Source: Clostridia bacterium (lineage in GTDB: Bacteria > Bacillota > Clostridia > UMGS1810). Taken from it: DNA of 10,271 nt. The stretch covers positions 1 through 10,271 of the forward strand of contig JAFYUA010000011.1 of assembly GCA_017549745.1 (NCBI GenBank). Direction: 5' to 3'. The translations under genes and the position numbers were made by a program. The number at the start of each line of letters is the position of its first letter. The stretch's first letter is position 1. The notes below the pieces were generated by a model. It was not told the DNA's origin. It worked only from the letters and a program-made list of their open reading frames with translations, and searched no databases. This document shows positions 1-7,420 of this stretch, piece after piece.

Positions 1-1
1 C

Positions 2-694
2 CTTGCCGAGGCAATTTCCATGGGGCACGATTTGGGTCACACTCCGTTTGGCCATTCGGGCGAGCGTGCGCTCGACTCTCTTTCGCCCAGAGGTTTCAAG
101 CACTACAAGCAAAGCCTCAGAGTGGTGGACATTTTAGAGCGTGGCGGCTCGGGCATGAATCTTACCCATGAGGTGCGCGACGGCATAGTTAATCACACGG
201 GTGACAACCTTGCCGAAACCCCCGAGGGCATCATCGTCAAATTTGCCGACCGCATTGCATATATCAATCACGACATTGATGATGCGGTGAGGGCAGGGGT
301 TATCAAAGCGTCGGATATTCCCTCAGAGCTTTTAGCTGCACTTGGCTCCACCAACTCTGAGAGAATCGACAACCTCATAAGCGATATGGTGTATGCAAGC
401 ATGGAAAACGGCAAAATATCAATGACACCGCAGACCGAAAAATACATGCTCTCACTTCGCAGCTTCATGTTTGAAAATGTATACAATGCCATGTCGCTGA
501 GAGATGCTCAGGCCTACATGGTCATCGAAAAGCTCTATCAGTATTTTTGCTCTCACACCGAAAGACTGCCCGATGAATACACTCATCTTCTTGAAGACTG
601 GGATGGTGCAACTGTTGTGTGTGACTATATTGCAGGCATGACCGATAACTATTGCGTAAATTTGTTTAATGAACTTTTTATGCCCATAAAATAA
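2..694 (+). CDS. dgt: dGTPase-like HD-domain triphosphohydrolase, 5'-truncated by window edge
   Basis: C-terminal part of a deoxyguanosinetriphosphate triphosphohydrolase-like protein, a cytosolic metal-dependent enzyme that hydrolyses dNTPs (classically dGTP) to the nucleoside and tripolyphosphate. The reading frame is open to the left edge (codons from position 2: Leu-Ala-Glu-Ala-Ile-Ser), so the ATG at 20 is an internal Met and not the start. The HD motif is seen as GHDLGHTPFGHSGE just after it. Further family landmarks are EVRDGIVNHTG and KFADRIAYINHDIDDAVRAG, which are typical of the roughly 330-340 aa bacterial dGTPase-like family. About 230 codons are visible, so roughly the first 100 residues (first metal-ligand His and an Arg-rich nucleotide site) lie outside. 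Its position directly before dnaG is common in Clostridia and suggests dNTP-pool control linked to replication. Substrate preference cannot be told from sequence. Confidence 0.93.
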   Translation, partial: LAEAISMGHDLGHTPFGHSGERALDSLSPRGFKHYKQSLRVVDILERGGSGMNLTHEVRDGIVNHTGDNLAETPEGIIVKFADRIAYINHDIDDAVRAGVIKASDIPSELLAALGSTNSERIDNLISDMVYASMENGKISMTPQTEKYMLSLRSFMFENVYNAMSLRDAQAYMVIEKLYQYFCSHTERLPDEYTHLLEDWDGATVVCDYIAGMTDNYCVNLFNELFMPIK

Positions 695-697
695 TGC

Positions 698-718
698 ACA
701 AAATCATTGTGGTTTTGT
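698..718 (+). terminator. weak hairpin after the dGTPase-like gene, possible terminator
   Basis: Four bases after the dGTPase stop, ACAAAATCA and TGGTTTTGT can pair (9 bp, one G-U) around a TTG loop. The stem is AT-rich and is followed by mixed sequence (CACAGTTTGTTTTG) and not a clean T tract, so at best it is a weak or partial terminator. The rest of the 126-nt gap before dnaG (to 820) shows no convincing -35/-10 pair. Low confidence. Confidence 0.3.
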
Positions 719-807
719 CACAGTTTGTTTTGCAATCAATAGAAAAAGCCGACTTCAAAAAGGGTTTGGTCGTTTGATGTCGAATTGAAAAATAAGTGTC
801 AAAAGAA

Positions 808-815
808 AGGGGGAG
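808..815 (+). promoter_or_regulatory. dnaG Shine-Dalgarno site that fixes a GTG start
   Basis: AGGGGGAG ends 5 nt before the GTG at 821. An in-frame TTG at 785 lies upstream of this site and would add 12 residues unlike primase N-termini, so 821 is the better start. Confidence 0.7.
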
Positions 816-820
816 TCGGA

Positions 821-2572
821 GTGGCAGTTTTTCCTGATTATGTAATACGCGAAATAGCTGAGAAAAATGACATATATGACATTGTCTCGCAAAGTGTCAC
901 TCTCAAAAAGGCAGGCAGTTCATACATTGGCCTGTGTCCTTTTCACAACGAAAAAACCCCTTCTTTTTCTGTTTCGCCAAGGCGCGGCATATTCAAGTGC
1001 TTCGGCTGCGGCGAGGGCGGCGATGTGATTGGTTTTGTGATGAAAAGCGAAAACCTTTCGTTTGTTGAGGCAGTCACCAAGCTTGCATCAAGAGCAGGCA
1101 TCCAGCTCCCCGAAGCCAAAAATTTTGACTCTCACAAGGCTGCAAAGCGCAAAGAAAAAGCAGAGCTTCTTCATGCCATCAACCGCGATGCCGCCGAGTT
1201 TTTCTATGCCAATGTCAAATCTAACCCTCAGATAATAGACTATTTCAAAAAAAGGCAGATTTCGGGCTCGGTTGTCAAGGCATTCTGGCTTGGCTATGCG
1301 CCCGATTCGTGGACAAGCCTCTTTGACTATCTCAAATCCAAGGGCTACAACGAGGGTGACATATATGATGCAGGTCTTGTGCAGAGGCATGAGTCGGGCA
1401 GATACTATGACTTTTTCCGCAATCGTCTTACCATCACGATTTTTGATGTCAATTCCAATGTGATAGGCTTTAGTGCCAGAGTGCTGGACAATAGCCTGCC
1501 CAAATACATCAACACACGCGAGACGGTGGTTTTCAGCAAGCAAAAAAATCTCTATGGGCTCAACATTGCCCGCAAATCCAAAAAGAATTTTTGCATTTTG
1601 TGTGAGGGCTGCATGGACGCCATAGCTCTCATAAGCTATGGCTACACCAACACTGTGGCGCCTTTGGGCACTTCGTTTACCGAAGAGCAGGCAAAGCAGC
1701 TTTCGCGCTATTTTGAAGAAGTGGTCATCTGTTTTGACAGTGACTCAGCAGGCCGCAAGGCAACTAACCGCGCCATTTCCATTCTCAGGGCATTTCCAAA
1801 TCTTAAAATATCGGTGCTCAATCTCAAAGCGCGCAAGGACCCTGACGAATTTATCAAAGAATACGGCATCGATAGTTTCAATTCCCACCTTGCTTCGCGC
1901 AAGAGCGACATGGAGTATTTAATAGAATATTTCGGGGAACAATACAATCTGAAGCTTTCCGACGGTAAGCTTGGCTTCATATCTTCCATGGCGGAGTATC
2001 TCAGGCTTTTGCCCTCGTCGGTGGAGCTTGATGTGTATGCCAACATCATTTCTGAAAAAACTGGTGTGCAAGCCTCGTCAATAATCGCACAGACGGGTCT
2101 CAAGAAGGCAGAATCTGCCGCCAATCCTACGCTCAATGCCGATGTGATAAATGTGGTCAACAAAGGCTCTATTCCGTCTGATGACCGCGAATATCTTGAA
2201 AAGACAAGGGCGCTGCTTGTGAGCACACTGTTTTATGATGTGAAGCTCTTTGCCAAATATCGTGACCGCATCAGTGAGACCATGTTTGAAAATCCGATTC
2301 ATCGGCGCATTTTCAGCTATATAAAAGAATGTTTTGAAAATGGCGATAATGTGTCACAATCTACTTTGCTATCAAAGTTTGACACCAAGGAAGATGTCAA
2401 CACAGCATCGGGAATATTGGCACTCGATGTCCAGTCAGACGACACTGACAGGGCAGTGAGTGATTATATAAATCAGATAAATCAAAAAGCAGGCACCGAA
2501 AGGGCTATGCGGCTCTTGCAAGAGGGAGCAATCTCGCTTGAAGAGTTCAATGAGATTATTAACAAACGATAA
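821..2572 (+). CDS. dnaG: DNA primase DnaG
   Basis: DNA primase: synthesises the short RNA primers for lagging-strand and initial leading-strand replication, acting with the DnaB-type helicase. The start is taken as GTG 821, giving 583 aa beginning MAVFPDYVIREIAEKNDI, which matches the usual primase start. The N-terminal CHC2 zinc-binding domain has Cys39, His42, Cys60 and Cys63 (CPFH and CFGC). The RNA polymerase core follows, with a Toprim fold whose acidic motifs are EGCMD (about residue 270) and the DSDSAG segment (about 315). The C-terminal ~130 residues would be the helicase-binding region, which is poorly conserved. The length is in the normal range for Firmicutes. One small oddity is that the motif usually written EGYMD has Cys in place of Tyr. 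The gene lies between the dGTPase-like gene and sigA, and its stop is 15 nt from the sigA start, so it is probably co-transcribed with sigA. Confidence 0.97.
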   Translation: MAVFPDYVIREIAEKNDIYDIVSQSVTLKKAGSSYIGLCPFHNEKTPSFSVSPRRGIFKCFGCGEGGDVIGFVMKSENLSFVEAVTKLASRAGIQLPEAKNFDSHKAAKRKEKAELLHAINRDAAEFFYANVKSNPQIIDYFKKRQISGSVVKAFWLGYAPDSWTSLFDYLKSKGYNEGDIYDAGLVQRHESGRYYDFFRNRLTITIFDVNSNVIGFSARVLDNSLPKYINTRETVVFSKQKNLYGLNIARKSKKNFCILCEGCMDAIALISYGYTNTVAPLGTSFTEEQAKQLSRYFEEVVICFDSDSAGRKATNRAISILRAFPNLKISVLNLKARKDPDEFIKEYGIDSFNSHLASRKSDMEYLIEYFGEQYNLKLSDGKLGFISSMAEYLRLLPSSVELDVYANIISEKTGVQASSIIAQTGLKKAESAANPTLNADVINVVNKGSIPSDDREYLEKTRALLVSTLFYDVKLFAKYRDRISETMFENPIHRRIFSYIKECFENGDNVSQSTLLSKFDTKEDVNTASGILALDVQSDDTDRAVSDYINQINQKAGTERAMRLLQEGAISLEEFNEIINKR

Positions 2573-2587
2573 GAAAGGGGTAGTGAC

Positions 2588-3682
2588 ATGAATACAAATA
2601 AACCTGAAATGTCAGCCGATAACAAAAGCCTTATCATAAAAAAACTTATAGAAAACGGCAAACAGAAAGGCGTTCTTACCTACAAAGAGATTATGGACGC
2701 ACTCGAAGAGATTGACTTAAATGTCAAGCAAATCGAAAAGGTGTATGAGACCATCGAAGCCAAGGGAATCGAATTGGTTGAAGATTTCGATAAGGAGCTT
2801 TCTGAAATACAGTCTTCCGAAGAGGAGATTGATATTTCCGTGCCCGAGGGCATAGGTCTTGATGACCCTGTGCGCATGTATCTCAAAGAAATCGGCAAAG
2901 TGCCGCTTCTTTCGGGCGAAGAAGAAAAAGAGCTTGCCGAGAGAATGCACCTTGGCGACGAACGCGCCAAAAAACGCCTTGCCGAAGCCAATCTGCGTCT
3001 TGTAGTAAGCATTGCAAAGCGCTATGTGGGCAGAGGCATGCTTTTCCTTGACCTTATTCAGGAGGGTAACCTCGGTCTTATCAAAGCTGTTGAAAAATTT
3101 GACTACACCAAGGGCTACAAGTTCAGTACCTATGCTACATGGTGGATTCGTCAGGCAATCACCCGTGCCATAGCCGACCAGGCGCGCACCATCCGCATAC
3201 CTGTGCACATGGTGGAGACAATCAACAAGCTCATCAGGGTGTCGCGTCAGCTTCTTCAGGAGCATGGCCGCGAACCCCATGTTGATGAAATTGCACGCGA
3301 GATGAACATGAATGAGGACAGAGTCCGCGAGATTATGAAAATAGCTCAGGAGCCTGTGTCACTCGAAACTCCCATAGGCGAAGAGGAAGACAGCATTCTC
3401 GGTGATTTCATTCCCGATTCCGATGCTCCTGCTCCGTCGGAAATGGCAGCGTTCACTCTGCTCAAAGAGCAGCTCATGAATGTGCTCGACACTCTCACTC
3501 CCCGTGAGGCAAAGGTGCTCAGACTGCGTTTTGGTCTTGATGACGGCAGAGCGCGCACTCTCGAAGAGGTGGGCAGAGAATTCAAGGTAACCCGTGAAAG
3601 AATCCGTCAGATAGAAGCCAAAGCACTCCGTAAGCTCCGTCATCCCAGCCGCAGCAAAAAACTCAAGGACTTTCTGGAATAA
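2588..3682 (+). CDS. rpoD: RNA polymerase primary sigma factor SigA/RpoD
   Basis: Housekeeping sigma-70 factor that directs core RNA polymerase to -10/-35 promoters of growth genes. The 364 aa length matches Firmicute SigA. Region 1.1 is present (about 15-70), region 1.2 carries DPVRMYLKEIGKVPLL (93-108), and region 2 spans about 136-207 with the -10 recognition and melting segment YATWWIRQAITRAIADQART. Region 3 is about 215-290. Region 4 (about 300-360) contains the -35-binding helix-turn-helix TLEEVGREFKVTRERIRQIE and the end RKLRHPSRSKKLKDFLE. The start ATG has AAAGGGG 7 nt upstream (2574-2580), 15 nt after the dnaG stop. The dnaG-sigA pair is the classical macromolecular-synthesis operon of Firmicutes, where primase and sigma are expressed together. 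All functional regions appear intact. Confidence 0.98.
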   Translation: MNTNKPEMSADNKSLIIKKLIENGKQKGVLTYKEIMDALEEIDLNVKQIEKVYETIEAKGIELVEDFDKELSEIQSSEEEIDISVPEGIGLDDPVRMYLKEIGKVPLLSGEEEKELAERMHLGDERAKKRLAEANLRLVVSIAKRYVGRGMLFLDLIQEGNLGLIKAVEKFDYTKGYKFSTYATWWIRQAITRAIADQARTIRIPVHMVETINKLIRVSRQLLQEHGREPHVDEIAREMNMNEDRVREIMKIAQEPVSLETPIGEEEDSILGDFIPDSDAPAPSEMAAFTLLKEQLMNVLDTLTPREAKVLRLRFGLDDGRARTLEEVGREFKVTRERIRQIEAKALRKLRHPSRSKKLKDFLE

Positions 3683-3685
3683 AAT

Positions 3686-4249
3686 ATGCATAACCATACA
3701 GCCGGCAAAATCATATTGTATTTAGTCGGCTTTGTTGCACTCGCAGTTTTTGGCATGGCTATCACCTGCCTCAGGGATTGCCCGGCGGTGGTAGTTGATG
3801 GTGTGGACTATGCAACCGATGAAGAAATTATTGTAGATGTGCGCGGCGAGGTTAAAGACGCAGGAAGCTACTCGGTGCCAAAGGGCACCCCTTTGCACGA
3901 TGTCATCTTCATGGCAGGCGGACTCACCTCTCGGGGTGATGCATCATCTGTCGATGTGGGCGCGCTTCTCACCCAAGATTGCACCATAGTTGTGGGCGCA
4001 GCAGATGATTATGATGGCGTTGTGAAAGCTAAGCTTGAATACAGTACGGAATCAAAATGCAACATCAACACTGCCACAGCGAGTCAGCTTTCTATGCTCC
4101 CTGGCATTGGTGACTCTTTGGCACACACAATCGAAAATTACCGCAAGGTAAACGGGCGGTTTGAAAGCATCGATGATTTGAAACGGGTAGACGGAATAGG
4201 CAATAAGAAATTTGAAAACATAAAAAATATGATAACGGTGGGGGATTAA
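3686..4249 (+). CDS. ComEA-like membrane-anchored SLBB and helix-hairpin-helix DNA-binding protein
   Basis: A 187-aa protein with the layout of the competence DNA receptor ComEA. It has an N-terminal membrane anchor (about residues 8-28, LYLVGFVALAVFGMAI), an SLBB domain (about 48-105, beginning IVDVRGEVKDAGSYSVPKG), then a ComEA-type helix-hairpin-helix domain (about 126-185). The HhH domain begins NINTATASQLSMLPGIG and has two hairpins, LPGIG (138-142) and VDGIG (168-172). ComEA binds double-stranded DNA on the outer face of the membrane and passes it to the ComEC channel. The predicted topology fits this (short cytosolic N-terminus, the rest outside). No comEC is visible, and the gene starts only 3 nt after the sigA stop. 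The nearest SD-like bases (AAGGA, 3665-3669) are 16 nt off, so translation probably depends on coupling to sigA. The domain call is firm; a role in transformation is inferred, because many Clostridia carry comEA-like genes without shown competence. Confidence 0.88.
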   Translation: MHNHTAGKIILYLVGFVALAVFGMAITCLRDCPAVVVDGVDYATDEEIIVDVRGEVKDAGSYSVPKGTPLHDVIFMAGGLTSRGDASSVDVGALLTQDCTIVVGAADDYDGVVKAKLEYSTESKCNINTATASQLSMLPGIGDSLAHTIENYRKVNGRFESIDDLKRVDGIGNKKFENIKNMITVGD

Positions 4250-4254
4250 ACACA

Positions 4255-4938
4255 ATGAAAATATTGATTGTAGACGATGAAAAGCTTTTGGTCAAAGGCA
4301 TGAAATTCAACTTTGAGCAGGAGGGCTATGTGGTCGAAACCGCCTATGACGGTGAGGAAGCTCTGCGTCAGGCGCGCGACAAAAACCTTGACCTCATAAT
4401 TCTTGACCTCATGCTCCCCAAGATAGACGGGCTCACCGTGTGTCAGAAAATAAGAGAATTCTCCAACATCCCCATTGTTATGCTCACTGCCAAAGCAGAG
4501 GACATGGACAAAATCCTCGGTCTTGAATATGGTGCCGATGACTATATCACCAAGCCTTTCAACATTCTTGAGCTAAAGGCGCGCGTGAAGGCTATTATGC
4601 GCCGCATCACTCCCATAGCTCCCAAAGGTGACCGCACCAAGGTGCGCATGGGCTCGGTTGAGCTTGACTACAATCAGCGCAAAATCACTATTGGCGATGT
4701 CACCACTGACCTCACCTCAAAGGAATTCGACCTCGTTGACCTTCTGGTGTCGAACCCCGGCAGAGTGTATAGCCGTGATGACCTTCTTGACCTCATATGG
4801 GGCTATGACTATCCCGGTGATGCGCGCACAGTTGATGTGCATATCCGCCGATTGCGCGAAAAAATAGAGCCCAATGCGGCAGAACCAAAATATTTGCTTA
4901 CCAAGTGGGGAGCTGGTTATTATTTCAACGAAAACTAA
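4255..4938 (+). CDS. OmpR/PhoB-family two-component response regulator
   Basis: A 227-aa cytosolic DNA-binding response regulator. The receiver domain (1-120) has the acidic pair Asp7-Asp8, phospho-acceptor Asp51 in LIILDLMLPKIDG, the switch Thr78 (VMLTAK) and the conserved Lys100 (YITKPF). The C-terminal winged helix (about 128-226) shows the OmpR-type signature RTVDVHIRRLREKIE and ends with the wing KWGAGYYFNEN. Overall it resembles WalR/PhoP-type regulators of Firmicutes, but sequence alone does not tell which regulon it controls. The ATG follows GGTGGGGG (4237-4244) by 10 nt and lies 5 nt after the ComEA-like stop. The histidine kinase frame opens inside its 3' end, so the pair is co-transcribed and probably translationally coupled. 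It is likely phosphorylated by that kinase. Confidence 0.95.
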   Translation: MKILIVDDEKLLVKGMKFNFEQEGYVVETAYDGEEALRQARDKNLDLIILDLMLPKIDGLTVCQKIREFSNIPIVMLTAKAEDMDKILGLEYGADDYITKPFNILELKARVKAIMRRITPIAPKGDRTKVRMGSVELDYNQRKITIGDVTTDLTSKEFDLVDLLVSNPGRVYSRDDLLDLIWGYDYPGDARTVDVHIRRLREKIEPNAAEPKYLLTKWGAGYYFNEN

Positions 4939-6397
4939 ACGCCGTTTTGGCAGATTGAGCAGTATCACCACCAGACTGGTGCTTACATATTTTTTCATAA
5001 TGCTGATTACTCTTTTGATTTTCAGCTACTATATCACCACCACAATGAAGACCTATCTCTACAATGATGTCAAGCTCAATTCCACCACTATGTCCAATGT
5101 GGTGGCAAGCTTTGCCGTTGACTACATGGATCCCGAAAGCGGCGTGCTCGACAAGGAGAGCTTTGAGCGTTTTCTCGGTGAGCTTGGGCTCGACAGCGAG
5201 ATGAGGGTCATGGTGCTTGCGCGTGACATGACAGTGCTCTATGATTCGCAAAACAACCGCAATGTGCTCGGTACAGCTCAGGTGAGACCGTCGGTAGTGT
5301 CGGCAATCAATGGCACCGACGGATTTGCCGAGTATAGCGGCGAGGGCGGCATAGTCACTCTCGATGCATCCGCACCTGTGCTTGATGCAGATGGCGAAGT
5401 GGTGGGTGTTGTCAACATTGTGCGTGTGCCCGAGACGGCAGGCAAATTTATTGATGCCATCATCACCGAGATGATATTTCTCATAATCATTTTCTCATTG
5501 CTTGTGGGTGTGATAATATTTGTTGTTGCCAATCTGGTGACAAAACGAATTGTAGACTTCACTTCCAAGATAACATCCATGAGTGATGACGGTATTCTTG
5601 ACGAAAAACTCGACATTTCGGGTCATGATGAGATTTCGCGCCTTGGCGAAGCGTTCAACACCATGAGTGAAAAGGTTGTAATGTTAGAGCGTCAGAGGGT
5701 GCAGTTTGTGTCTGATGCATCGCACGAGCTAAAGACACCACTTAGCTCCATCAAGCTCATGGCAGACTCCATCTTGCAAAATCCCGACATAAGCATGGAC
5801 TATGTGCGTGAATTTATGACCGATATGAATAATGAGGCAGACCGCCTCAACCGCATTGTCAATAAGCTTCTCTACATCACCAAGATGGATGCACGAAGCT
5901 CTGAGGACAATAAGAATCTTGAGCTTATAAGCCTCAACGACATTGTATCGGGCATCGAGCGCAATCTTCAGCCTCTTGCCAAAAAGGCCGACATCACCCT
6001 GGTGTTCAGCACCCCCGGCGAGATATTCCTCTTTGCCAACAAAGATGTCTTGTGGCAGGGCATATACAACATTGTGGACAATGCCATCAAATATACTGAT
6101 GCCGACGGATATGTGCTCGTGGCAATGGAGCAGACGGCAGGCAAGGTCATCATCGAAGTGAGAGACACAGGCGTGGGCATTGCAAGTGAAGATATCGACA
6201 AGATTTTCGACCGTTTTTACCGTGTGGACAAAGCGCGCGACCGCGCCACAGGCGGCACAGGGCTTGGACTATCCATTGCGTTGTCTGCCATAGCATATCA
6301 CAACGGCTGGATAGATGTGGAGAGTGAGCCGGGCAAAGGCTCAACCTTCAGGATAACTCTGCCCGATACTGCACCCGAGTCTGATGAGGAGGCGTGA
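4874..6397 (+). CDS. membrane sensor histidine kinase (HAMP, HisKA, HATPase_c), PhoR/WalK-like
   Basis: Sensor kinase partner of the preceding response regulator. With the ATG at 4874 it has 507 aa: TM1 about 34-55, an extracytoplasmic domain about 57-196 with a PDC/PAS-like look (RVMVLARDMTVLYDS, then a glycine-rich turn), and TM2 about 198-222. These are followed by HAMP (about 222-275), HisKA with phospho-acceptor His284 in DASHELKTPLSS, and the ATPase domain with N-box Asn403 (NIVDNAIKYT), DTGVG (431-435), the F-box DRFYRVD and GTGLGLS (462-468). The catalytic set is complete. The start is uncertain. The ATG at 4874 overlaps the regulator by 65 nt and has no good SD, while GGGGAG at 4907-4912 points to a start near 4919-4922 (an ATT codon) and a TTG lies at 4955. 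Any of these keeps TM1. The ligand is unknown. Overlap with the upstream regulator and near-contact with the downstream lipoprotein suggest a three-part signalling unit. Confidence 0.95.
   Translation: MRQNQNICLPSGELVIISTKTKRRFGRLSSITTRLVLTYFFIMLITLLIFSYYITTTMKTYLYNDVKLNSTTMSNVVASFAVDYMDPESGVLDKESFERFLGELGLDSEMRVMVLARDMTVLYDSQNNRNVLGTAQVRPSVVSAINGTDGFAEYSGEGGIVTLDASAPVLDADGEVVGVVNIVRVPETAGKFIDAIITEMIFLIIIFSLLVGVIIFVVANLVTKRIVDFTSKITSMSDDGILDEKLDISGHDEISRLGEAFNTMSEKVVMLERQRVQFVSDASHELKTPLSSIKLMADSILQNPDISMDYVREFMTDMNNEADRLNRIVNKLLYITKMDARSSEDNKNLELISLNDIVSGIERNLQPLAKKADITLVFSTPGEIFLFANKDVLWQGIYNIVDNAIKYTDADGYVLVAMEQTAGKVIIEVRDTGVGIASEDIDKIFDRFYRVDKARDRATGGTGLGLSIALSAIAYHNGWIDVESEPGKGSTFRITLPDTAPESDEEA
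6387..6392 (+). promoter_or_regulatory. Shine-Dalgarno site of the GerMN lipoprotein, inside the kinase 3' end
   Basis: AGGAGG lies 7 nt before the ATG at 6400, 4 nt before the ATG at 6397 and 1 nt before the GTG at 6394. The spacing favours 6400, placing the start 2 nt after the kinase stop (6395-6397). Confidence 0.65.
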
Positions 6398-6399
6398 TG

Positions 6400-7368
6400 A
6401 TGAATAAAATTTCAAAGATTATAGCTTGCTCTATCATGCTTTGTTTGGTTTTGTGCTCCTGTTCTGCCGAGACTCCTCAGAGCAAAAGAGCAATCGAATT
6501 GTATTTCACCAATTCTTCTCACGACAGTCTCACCTCTGAAACTGCCTATATAGATGAAGCAAGCTTTTCGGGCACCAAAAAGCTCATTGATGCAGTAATG
6601 ACAAAGCTTTTTGACGGCCCGTCAAATCCCGAACACAAGCCCATAATCCCAGAGGGTGTCACCCTCAGAGGATTTTCACAATCCAAGACGGACTACGGCA
6701 CCATCAACATCGACCTCGGTGGTGATTTCTATCAGAATGAGTCAGACACGCGCCTTGCATCCGACGAATTATTGGCAAGGTACTCCATCATCTGCACTCT
6801 TTGCCAGTTTGAAAATATCCGCAAGGTCAAGTTTTATGTCAATGGCGAGGATCTCAGGAGCAATGGCGGCGAGGGTGATATTGTGCAGCCCATGGGCAGT
6901 GACAACATCTTCATGAATTCACCCTCAGGCGTTGAAACTCAGACCGAAAAGTTCGTCACCTTGTATTTTACCGACAAACAGGGCGAAAAGCTCTACCCCG
7001 AGACGCGCAAAGCTACCATGGCAGATTCAAGCCTTGAAAAAACCATCATCAATGAGCTCATAAAAGGCCCACTGTCAGAAGAGCTTGAACCCACACTCCC
7101 TCGCACAGTTGAGCTTGCAAGCCTTGAGACCACCGAAGAGGTTTGCTTTGTGAATCTTACATCGGCTTCGCTTTCAAAGCTTGATTCCGATGGCGTGAGG
7201 ATGAAAACGGCAGTGTATTCCATTGTCAATTCGCTCACGCGTATTGCAGGCATCGAAAAGGTGCAGATTCTCATAGACGGCAAAAAGCCCGAAACTGACA
7301 AATATCAGCTTTTCTCATCACCGCTTGAACGCAATCAAAACATAATAGAAGAAAACCATATATCATAA
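6400..7368 (+). CDS. lipoprotein with two GerMN (sporulation/germination) domains
   Basis: A 322-aa secreted lipoprotein. The N-terminus has Lys residues, a hydrophobic stretch and a lipobox LCSC with predicted lipidated Cys21. Two repeats of the GerMN domain follow: copy 1 about 32-155 (begins IELYFTNSS, contains LFDGPSNPEHKPIIPEGVTL, ends VKFYVNGE) and copy 2 about 186-297 (begins VTLYFTDKQ, contains LIKGPLSEELEPTLPRTVEL, ends VQILIDGK). GerM is a cell-surface lipoprotein acting in sporulation and germination of Bacillus, and the domain also occurs in actinobacterial LpqB, which works with the MtrAB two-component system. Here the gene directly follows a kinase whose sensor domain faces the same compartment, so an accessory role in signalling or envelope homeostasis is plausible. 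No enzyme motif is visible. Start codons at 6394 (GTG) and 6397 (ATG) are possible, but the SD spacing favours 6400. Confidence 0.9.
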   Translation: MNKISKIIACSIMLCLVLCSCSAETPQSKRAIELYFTNSSHDSLTSETAYIDEASFSGTKKLIDAVMTKLFDGPSNPEHKPIIPEGVTLRGFSQSKTDYGTINIDLGGDFYQNESDTRLASDELLARYSIICTLCQFENIRKVKFYVNGEDLRSNGGEGDIVQPMGSDNIFMNSPSGVETQTEKFVTLYFTDKQGEKLYPETRKATMADSSLEKTIINELIKGPLSEELEPTLPRTVELASLETTEEVCFVNLTSASLSKLDSDGVRMKTAVYSIVNSLTRIAGIEKVQILIDGKKPETDKYQLFSSPLERNQNIIEENHIS

Positions 7369-7373
7369 AAATA

Positions 7374-7407
7374 GGGTCTGAAAAAATCATGTGATTTTTT
7401 CAGACCC
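7374..7407. terminator. bidirectional intrinsic terminator between convergent operons
   Basis: A perfect 16-bp inverted repeat, GGGTCTGAAAAAATCA and TGATTTTTTCAGACCC, separated by only TG (the effective loop is probably 4-6 nt). On the plus strand it is followed by CGTTTTGATGTCTTTT, and on the minus strand by a T-rich run from the complement of 7361-7373. It sits 5 nt after the GerMN lipoprotein stop and 13 nt after the dapB stop, so it probably ends transcripts from both sides. Confidence 0.9.
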
Positions 7408-7420
7408 GTTTTGATGTCTT

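Noticed and set aside
20..22. ATG at 20 as the start of the dGTPase-like gene
   Set aside because: The frame is open to the window edge and the residues before it (LAEAIS) belong to the conserved helix leading into the HD motif.
719..820. Possible promoter for dnaG in the 126-nt gap (TTGCAA at 730-735; TTTGGT at 765-770 with AAAAAT at 788-793)
   Set aside because: No pair gives a good -35 and -10 with proper spacing; the best -10 matches only four of six bases. Not strong enough to list.
785..820. TTG at 785 as the dnaG start
   Set aside because: It lies before the strong SD at 808-815 and adds 12 residues unlike any primase N-terminus; GTG 821 fits SD spacing and homology.
1088..1543. Long minus-strand open frames inside dnaG, sigA and the kinase
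   Set aside because: They lie antisense to clearly conserved genes, lack SD sites and recognisable domains, and are explained by codon bias of the sense genes.
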